Position numbers and translations under genes: made by a program. From NCBI GenBank assembly GCA_963662155.1, contig OY759266.1:4261526-4325525 (forward strand): 64,000 nt of DNA, given 5' to 3'. The notes below the pieces were generated by a model. It had not been told where the DNA came from and did no database searches. It saw only the letters and a program-made list of their open reading frames with translations. Below, piece by piece: positions 57,328-64,000 of the stretch. How positions within the stretch are numbered: position 1 is the stretch's first letter; each line of letters starts with the position of its first letter. The DNA is from Lamellibrachia columna. Its lineage: Eukaryota; Annelida; Polychaeta; Sabellida; Siboglinidae.

Positions 57328-57442
57328 TGTATGTATGTATGTATGTATGTATGTATGTATGTATGTATGTATGTATGTATGTATGTATGTATGTATGTAT
57401 GTATGTATGTATGTATGTATGTATGCATGCATGCATGCATGT
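57299..57442. repeat. (TATG)n microsatellite with a (CATG)n end
   Basis: About 31 TATG units, then four GCAT units. The tract is open in all frames because no stop occurs in the unit. Confidence 0.99.
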
Positions 57443-58430
57443 ACTGTGAACTGTGTATTAAGGTATGGTTTGGTGCCCTTCCCCTTTCCAACCAGCATGA
57501 CTCGAGACTTCTCATGTTAAATAGCTCAGCTAACCCTACTGAAATACCTCTAGCCAGTCGAATGAAAGTTCAGCTGCCAAATACGCTTCGGTATCAGCTG
57601 GCTCATTCCCAGACCTTACTCGATTAACGAACAAGTTGTTTGTAGTCTCTATCTCAACATCCAGGCGAGAGATCGGCCGGAAGTCGGCCCTAAAATGTTT
57701 GCAATCACTTTGTTGGAATACTAACATCTGCTTTCGTTAGAGAAATACCGACTTGGACATCTGTCGTGGTCAGTCGTGACGTACGATAACGGTGAAATGA
57801 CCAGACACACTTCGGCTTGTTAGCATGTCGAGCAGGCGAACACAGACCAAACATATGACATGCTTCAGGAATTCTTTGTATCTTGCGGACGCAAAAGCCA
57901 AGGCGATAAGTCACATGTAATTTAATTTTCGTTTTTCTCATCTGATTATATGCCTGAAGGAAGCCGGCTACATGAATCGCCTGAGACACGCAGAATGAAC
58001 GACACCGTCCGGGTGTCACACGTTAATCATGAAGTAGCTAGCATATGTCTACACAAAACTTACGTTTGTTGTTTCCCCATCCTGAGAACAATCATAGCTG
58101 GGGTGCTTTGATGATTATTGACGGGCGTGCAACCAAAGTAACTGACTGGCAAATCAATAGTGCTTCAACGTAGACAGGAGACAGGCGTTATCACTGCAAC
58201 GAGACAGGTTCCAGCATGGGCAGACAATGGAAATGTGTTTGAGAGTTTTTTAACGAGATAAATGGTTAGTGATTTCATCTAAGGAAGTAGTACGGCCTTA
58301 CTTCAAACTATGCTACGGCAGTTGAGAGAGCTACATGTTGTCACCAGTGTCCACCCACCTCTTCACATCGGCGGCTCTTGGCGCTGCTTCTTCCACGGTC
58401 CATGCGGAGCATACCCCTATCAGGCTTCCG
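57443..58430. other. Region without recognised features
   Basis: Ordinary-complexity DNA; open frames here are short and unrecognised. Confidence 0.4.
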
Positions 58431-58431
58431 T

Positions 58432-58690
58432 CGTGATGAATTTGTTGGGTTGATTAAGATAAATAAAGCTTATGAAAATAAAGAGCTAATTACACCTATG
58501 TGCAAAACCCCGATTAGTAGGCTGCACAGACGCGTGGTCTTATCGCAAGAAGGAGAAACACACTTAATGGAATGTGGTTAATATATTGAATGGTTGTGAA
58601 AATATTTATAGAAGTATTTTTCACACTTAAGGAAGGTAAATAGGTACGTTCTTATATAAGTGCTGTATCCAGTCCTAAGGACCGATTAAA
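58432..58690 (+). mobile_element. LINE fragment (CR1-like RT C-terminal region)
   Basis: Encodes VGLIKINKAYENKELITPMC, matching the LGLIRR..Y..K..I.PLYK motif after the LINE RT domain. FKILNG.ENI-like sequence follows. It is interrupted by a SINE and its family-T tail resumes at 59,033. Confidence 0.7.
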
Positions 58691-58975
58691 TCACTTTACA
58701 CTTACACTTCACCCCCCTGGCAGACCTGTTCATTCCAACGCCAACTCGACTTCTCTGGGACAAATTTCAGCCACGTTGCAATTACTGCGCGAAGACTATT
58801 TTGTTCACATATCCACCACTGTGTATAGCCAGGTACACATTTATACAACTGAGTGAACCGGAGCAACGTGGAGTGAATGGAATTAACGTTTCGAAACAGC
58901 ATCAAGAGGATTCGAAATTCAGCATTGAGAGTCCGATGTTTTAACCAACGTGCCACCGCACAGAAGAAGAATAAA
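58690..58975 (-). mobile_element. tRNA-derived SINE (copy 2)
   Basis: Homologous to 13,055-13,340 over its length (CCCTGGCAGACCTGTTCATT, CGACTTCTCTGGGA, CAATTACTGCGC). Its B box is degenerate (TTTCGAATCC on the minus strand at about 58,908-58,918). The A-box-like GGCACGTTGGTTAAAACATC is retained. Confidence 0.8.
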
Positions 58976-59032
58976 AAACATTTTTATACAAAGTGTGATT
59001 ATGTTCAAAAGCTAAATATGCTTTAGACAATC

Positions 59033-59140
59033 TCTATATATCTCACAAGGGCGGGATACACTTACAAAAGTTGACTCTCAATTTGCCAATTGCTTCCCTG
59101 TCCATTTGTCAACTTAAATTTCGCTTTGGGTGGCAAGTTG
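59033..59140 (+). repeat. LINE 3'-tail (family T)
   Basis: CTCACAAGGGCGGGATACAC, TTGACTCTCAATTTGCCAAT and CTTCCCTGTCCATTTGTCAA, a diverged tail completing the LINE fragment at 58,432. Confidence 0.7.
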
Positions 59141-60334
59141 GTTAACCCTTGTTAAATCCACTTAATTACCCAATAAATCTCGCTAACAAACTAAGCCAAT
59201 AACTAATTAGGGGTGACTTTAATTACATGTTATTCGAAGAGAAAAAAACAACATACAAATATAAGTGTAAAAATATGGTTCTAAATTTACCTCACTGAAG
59301 GACAAATGCCCTTGGCCAGACGCACTCCTGTCAAGAGTTCAGGAGATTATCTTGAAGTGTGCCGCGCCGGTGGGCGACAACATTGTTGTCATTGTTTGAC
59401 ATTTTGAGAATCAGTTTAGTCATCAGTAGTTTGTCATGAATCCCATTTTATAGCCGTGTATCATCAGTAATTTGCCACGAATGCCGTTTCGTTTTGATGC
59501 AGTGAAAACGATAAAACGGTTTGATGTATCTTGATGTTCTTTTTCTAACTTCTGTTACAAAACCGGCGTATAACAGTTAGTATTCGTTTTTCGGTTTTCT
59601 TATGGCACATTTAAAAACGAAAATCGAACGTTGTTTGCCTATTTCGTTTCCACATTGAAAATGTTATGACGAAAAAGGAAAAAACGGCACATACACGCAC
59701 CCAGTAATATTTCACTTAGTTGCATTATTTCTCGTAGGACTGTGTTCGTTCACTCCAGTAATCTGTCGGTCCGTCAGTTGCGTCCCGCAGTAGGATCGTG
59801 CTTTGGAACACAAAATATTTGCCTCCTGCCTGGCGTTGTAAAGTCATGTCTGTATATAACAGTAATCTGTCACGAGCGTCCAGTTCCACAGCTTTGTCTG
59901 TAACCAACAGCAACGATTCACGCAAGAGTAGTCTGTCTCTGACATCCTATCTCGTGGCAGATTGATTGATATCAATCCCTTTATACATCCGTAACGTAAC
60001 GTCGTGTCCGTTCCAATTAAACCACTGCCATACCGCTGCAGTGTCACATACTCGGACACCCACACATAGGAGAGACCGTGGCTAGTTGTTACAATTTTCA
60101 TTTAAAGTAATTTTTTTAGAAGTATATGGAATATAAATTATTGAATGGAATATGAAATAGTGAATGGTAATACATATGTAATACAACTTCTACTTGATTG
60201 AATAATACACATACCTACGCACACACGCGTGAACATCCATATTTGAATGAATGAATCGTGCAATATTTATTTATTTGCACAATATTTATTAATTGCTCAA
60301 ATAGGGCTGTGCCATAAAGATTTAACAGGATTGC
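59141..60334. other. Region without recognised genes
   Basis: Contains loosely repeated CAGTAATCTGTC / CAGTAATTTGCC words (59,465-59,870). No coding family recognised. Confidence 0.4.
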
Positions 60335-60440
60335 TGTCCAAGGCAATATATCCAGATGGCAAGTGGACAAGGAAACCACTGGCTTATCGAGAGTCCAACA
60401 ATGTTTTATCTATGTGTAACCCGCCCTTCTGATATATTTG
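60335..60440 (-). repeat. LINE 3'-tail (family T), reverse orientation
   Basis: CAGATGGCAAGTGGACAAGG, CTTATCGAGAGTCCAACAAT and GTAACCCGCCCTTCTGATAT, close to the 11.2-kb copy. Confidence 0.8.
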
Positions 60441-60625
60441 TCAATTATGTTTTTAAGGTATTCCCGCTGCTAGCGTTTATAGTACTGGTTATAAACAAGT
60501 ACACTAGGCATGTGAAACAAATTGTTCACACGTTGGGTTAAATAAACCTAGTTCTTTCAGTCATCGTCAACACACAACTGGATGGCTGAGCCAACGGTGT
60601 GAGCCGCTTGAACGTTGTTACATTT

Positions 60626-60690
60626 GTAACAACTTGCCCCAATACAAGTGTAACAACTTGCCCCAATACAATTGTAACAACTTACGCCAA
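60626..60690. repeat. 24-bp tandem repeat, 3 copies
   Basis: GTAACAACTTGCCCCAATAC repeated with slight decay. Confidence 0.9.
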
Positions 60691-60749
60691 ACACAATTTT
60701 TGCATGCAGTTGAACGCAAAGTTTACTTGGCACAATCCCTTATACCATA

Positions 60750-61135
60750 TTACCTAATAGAAAAGTTTCATTCACGAAACATGAAAAGTAGCTGCGTGAG
60801 ATATGGACTTAGCAAAAAAAAATTAGGTAGTTAATAAGTTTTGTCCACAACTCATTAATTTCGTTTCCTGAACTCCCGATTTCTGATAGTTTGTCCGCCG
60901 GTAGACGTCCAACCAACTGCTGTCGATGGTGACTCCATGTGTGTGTGTGTCTTCCGGTGGACGTCCGACCAACTGCTGTCGATGGTGACTCCATGTGTGT
61001 GTGTCTTCCGGTAGACGTCCAACCAACTGCTGTCGATGGTGACTCCATATGTGTGGTATGTTTTCGTAAAACGACTGTGTAGTAACGTGCCCCTGTATAA
61101 CCTACATCTAGTCCCGGTCTCCCGTACAGGGGAAC
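60750..61135 (+). repeat. Dispersed repeat A, copy 2, with an internal triplication
   Basis: Homologous to 50,385-50,645 at both ends. The middle has been expanded by three copies (60,897-61,055) of a roughly 54-bp unit containing GACGTCCAACCAACTGCTGT and GATGGTGACTCCATGTGTG. Confidence 0.87.
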
Positions 61136-61719
61136 AGCAACATAGTACCAGCAGTTCCAGCATATTAATAAGTAATTTATATTACATAAATCCCAGTCCT
61201 TTATTCTAAAAAATACGTTTATCTGTCGCATTCATAAACATTTAGTTCTTTTATTCCGTCTACGAGGTTATAATGAAATATATTTGTCTACAATCAACGC
61301 CGAGGTGCTGCCCGACGACCTGCTAATTAAACATACTAAACCTACAGAAATATCCATCCTCCAGACGGGGTAACTTGATAAGTCGTAAGTGTCACGATAA
61401 CAATATTGAAGAAATTGCACAGAAATATCCACATATGGTTTGGTACTTGGTGCTGCCAATCAATATATTGACGGTTTCTGGTCAACTCTCGATATTGCGA
61501 TGTAATACTGACAGTTACAGTAACGTCTAGCGACGCCTTGTCCTTGTGTTACGTAACTTGGGACAATCGTAGAAAAGATGCATGACATTGTAAACAATTG
61601 TACAGTTGTAAATGTCCACGTAGCGTTTCGGACGTACGTAATAATTACAACGGGTAATTTGATTGTTCGTAGAAAGGGTAATACCGGGGTGGATTTCGAA
61701 AACATAAAACTGAGACGAC

Positions 61720-61760
61720 CCGACCGTGGGTCGTAGACGAACCCCTGACAGTTTGGCGCC
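61720..61760 (+). other. Second copy of the primer-binding-site-like motif
   Basis: GGGTCGTAGACGAACCCCTG then ACAGTTTGGCGCCAGATGG, matching 32,441-32,490. The context shows no LTR element proteins. Confidence 0.35.
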
Positions 61761-61771
61761 AGATGGAGGAG

Positions 61772-61878
61772 CAGCATAGCATAGCATAGCATAGCATAGC
61801 ATAGCATAGCATAGCATAGCATAGCATAGCATAGCATAGCATAGCATAGCATAGCATAGCATAACATAGCATAGCATA
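61772..61878. repeat. (AGCAT)n pentanucleotide microsatellite
   Basis: About 20 units with one AACAT variant near the right end. Confidence 0.99.
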
Positions 61879-61913
61879 TAAACATGCATACAAAATGCAT
61901 ACATAGACACCTA

Positions 61914-61965
61914 CCTTCCAACCTACCTACCTATCTACCTTCCTACCTACCTACCTACCTACCAT
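61914..61965. repeat. (CTAC)n microsatellite
   Basis: Imperfect CTAC/CTTC tetranucleotides. Confidence 0.95.
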
Positions 61966-62188
61966 AAAATGGCGAACAACTGAACGTGGAACATGATACC
62001 ATTTGACATACATATTTTTTCGAACGTGGGACACGGTATTATATCATGTTAATCGGTCAGCAAACAAATGGACGTGGAACATGGTTCACAGCATGTACAC
62101 CTCTCTCCAAATAACAGACGTAGGGCAAGTTTCATGTATATTCATCTTTCCACAAATAAATGGACATGGAACGTTATTTAACTGTTAT

Positions 62189-62966
62189 TGCCCTGTGGAC
62201 CCCAGACTGTCATTGCCCTGTGGACCCCAGACTGTTATTGCCATGTGGACCCCAGACTGCCATTGCCCTGTGGACCCCAGACTGTTATCGCCCTGTGGAC
62301 CCCAGACTGTCATTGCCCTGTGGACCCCAGACTGTCATTGCCCTGTGGACCCCAGACTGTCATTGCCCTGTGGACCCCAGACTGTTATTGCCCTGTGGAC
62401 CCCAGACTGTCATCGCCCTGTGGACCCCAGACTGTCATTGCCCTGTGGACCCCAGACTGTCATTGCCCTGTGGACCCCAGACTGTTATTGCCCTGTGGAC
62501 CCCAGACTGTCATTGCCCTGTGGACCCCAGACTGTTATCGCCCTGTGGACCCCAGACTGTCATTGCCCTGTGGACCCCAGACTGTCATTGCCCTGTGGAC
62601 CCCAGACTGTCATTGCCCTGTGGACCCCAGACTGTTATCGCCCTGTGGACCCCAGACTGTCATTGCCCTGTGGACCCCAGACTGTCATTGCCCTGTGGAC
62701 CCCAGACTGTCATTGCCCTGTGGACCCCAGACTGTTATCGCCCTGTGGACCCCAGACTGTCATTGCCCTGTGGACCCCAGACTGTCATTGCCCTGTGGAC
62801 CCCAGACTGTTATCGCCCTGTGGACCCCAGACTGTCATTGCCCTGTGGACCCCAGACTGTTATCGCCCTGTGGACCCCAGACTGTCATTGCCCTGTGGAC
62901 CCCAGACTGTCATTGTCCTGTGGACCCCAGACTGTCATTGCCCTGTGGACCCCAGACTGTTATTCG
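62189..62966. repeat. 25-bp minisatellite, about 31 copies
   Basis: Unit TGTGGACCCCAGACTGTCAT plus TGCCC, varying mainly as GTCATTG, GTTATTG or GTTATCG. Because 25 is not a multiple of 3 and the unit has no stop in any plus frame, all three plus frames stay open, producing spurious ORFs of 270-356 codons. Confidence 0.98.
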
Positions 62967-63508
62967 GTTTGTCTTTGAATGTAAAAACGTTCATGTTCCA
63001 TCCGACCCAAGTTGGTGATATTCTCTGGCATATTGATCACGCTGGTCTACTGCATCTAAATCATGTGGAGTAGTTATTACCAAGAAATCATTTCCAACAC
63101 GTGTCTTTGAGTGTGACGGAAGCTGACATATCATTGTGTAAGAGCTAGGCGCGTCTGCGTCCTCGTGGGGGAGCCCAGGGCAGAGTGGAACGTCAAAATG
63201 TATTGTGCCATGATGGTCAACTAATTCAAAGTAGATCCATTATGTGATAACTGTTACATAATATAATACCAACTGTTTACAGATACACAAACACAGTTCC
63301 TGTAAACGAATTATTTATTTGACTTTTTTGACGAAAAAAAATACGGAAAATGCACATTGTCCCAAGACTGCGGGGCAAAGTGAATTTCACCACAGGGGCA
63401 AAGTGAAATTACTTTGTACTCAATAATATAAACAGTTCAATATCACTAAACCACTTCCATGCCATGAATAGTGTCTCTTTCAGCAAATACAGTACACTGG
63501 AAATGTAT
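62967..63508. other. Intergenic
   Basis: No recognised coding or repeat feature before the transposase fragment. Confidence 0.45.
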
Positions 63509-64000
63509 TTATTCCTTACATAGTTCACAAGTAAAGTCAGTAACGTCATCGGTTCCTGTACATTCCCCATGTGCCCATATTACGCAAGTGTCGCACTTTA
63601 TCCATTTCTCTCTATAGTGCGTTTCTGAAAAAGACCTAAACAATAAATGCACATTGCATCCTCATAACTATATTTCAGTTGTTCCTTCCCTTTTCCCTTC
63701 CCCTTTCCTTTCTCCTTTGCTTGGTTTCCACTTGACCCACACGATAGGGATGTCTTATGCTCTACATTACTAGTTTCCCTGTTTCGTTTTGCTTTTTGTA
63801 AGTCAGTTGGACAGAATCACCAGTATTGTCATTAAACAACTGTGCCTTTGCCGACATCTTCCTTTTTCTACCCGCATTTGCTTTGACTCCCTGCAATTCC
63901 TTTAGGTAAGGATTAGCAGTCAAAACGACTGTCCTACCTCTTCTTGTGCTTTTATTTCTAGGTTTATTTTGTTCAACCAGGGCCCATTATGTCCGCTGGT
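63509..64000 (-). pseudogene. C-terminus of a pogo/jerky-type DDE transposase with a PHD-like zinc finger (partial)
   Basis: Read leftward from the right edge: RRGRTVVLTANPYLKELQ, the post-catalytic signature of DDE_1 (pogo/Tigger/jerky-like) transposases. A basic linker (KEKGKGKGKGKEQ) follows, then CIYC and EKWIKCDTCVIWAHGECTGT and DFTCELC, ending KE-TAA. The Cys/His pattern C-C, C-C, H-C, C-C is that of the PHD-like finger at the end of many invertebrate pogo transposases. At least one frame change near 63,635 and another near 63,760 are needed, so it is probably inactive. The catalytic domain would lie right of the window. Confidence 0.78.

Noticed and set aside
57177..57627. MYVCMYVC- and YIHTYIHT-type open frames
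   Set aside because: They are translations of the TATG microsatellite.
61460..61921. CYAMLCYAML-type open frames on the minus strand
   Set aside because: They are translations of the AGCAT microsatellite with flanking noncoding DNA.
62003..63073. Open frames of 270-356 codons rich in CGPQTVIAL-type repeats
   Set aside because: They are readings of the 25-bp minisatellite in three phases.

Overview
This is animal nuclear DNA, AT-rich, with small exons, long introns and a heavy load of transposons and tandem repeats. The gene set, the LINE clades, a tRNA-derived SINE and several small inverted-repeat elements suggest a marine bilaterian invertebrate, probably a lophotrochozoan such as a mollusc. 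The species cannot be fixed from the sequence alone. Positions 1-33,500 are genic. Four conserved genes were identified by reading exons and splice phases: the first coding exon of a Rab40-type small GTPase (minus, running off the left edge), a complete PALB2 homologue (plus, nine exons, about 1,236 residues), a PRPP-synthetase-associated protein (PRPSAP, minus, nine exons, 349 residues) and the base-excision-repair glycosylase NTHL1 (plus, five exons, 332 residues). Rab40/PALB2 and PRPSAP/NTHL1 are head-to-head pairs with short shared promoters carrying NRF1-like and E2F-like sites; PALB2 and PRPSAP converge tail to tail. Introns hold a Tigger/pogo element, a 27-bp minisatellite array, nested MITEs, an almost intact LINE, a LINE fragment split by a hAT-like MITE, and a tRNA-derived SINE. 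Positions 33,500-64,000 hold no recognised host gene. They contain RTE fragments, a 56-bp satellite whose unit has a hairpin, a decayed single large ORF at 37.3-41.1 kb bracketed by inverted repeats and interrupted by an L2-like LINE, a 70-bp satellite with dimeric higher-order structure, a CR1-like LINE with an esterase-type ORF1, a second L2-like LINE carrying a 124-bp MITE, many micro- and minisatellites, and the C-terminal end of a pogo/jerky-type transposase at the right edge. The most interesting candidate is the inverted-repeat-flanked unit at about 36.67-45.95 kb. Its ORF belongs to a multicopy metazoan family with HEEADT and GCDxTSxFxGKGK motifs that resemble the acidic blocks of FEN1/PIN-fold nucleases, and it may be a poorly described class of DNA transposon.
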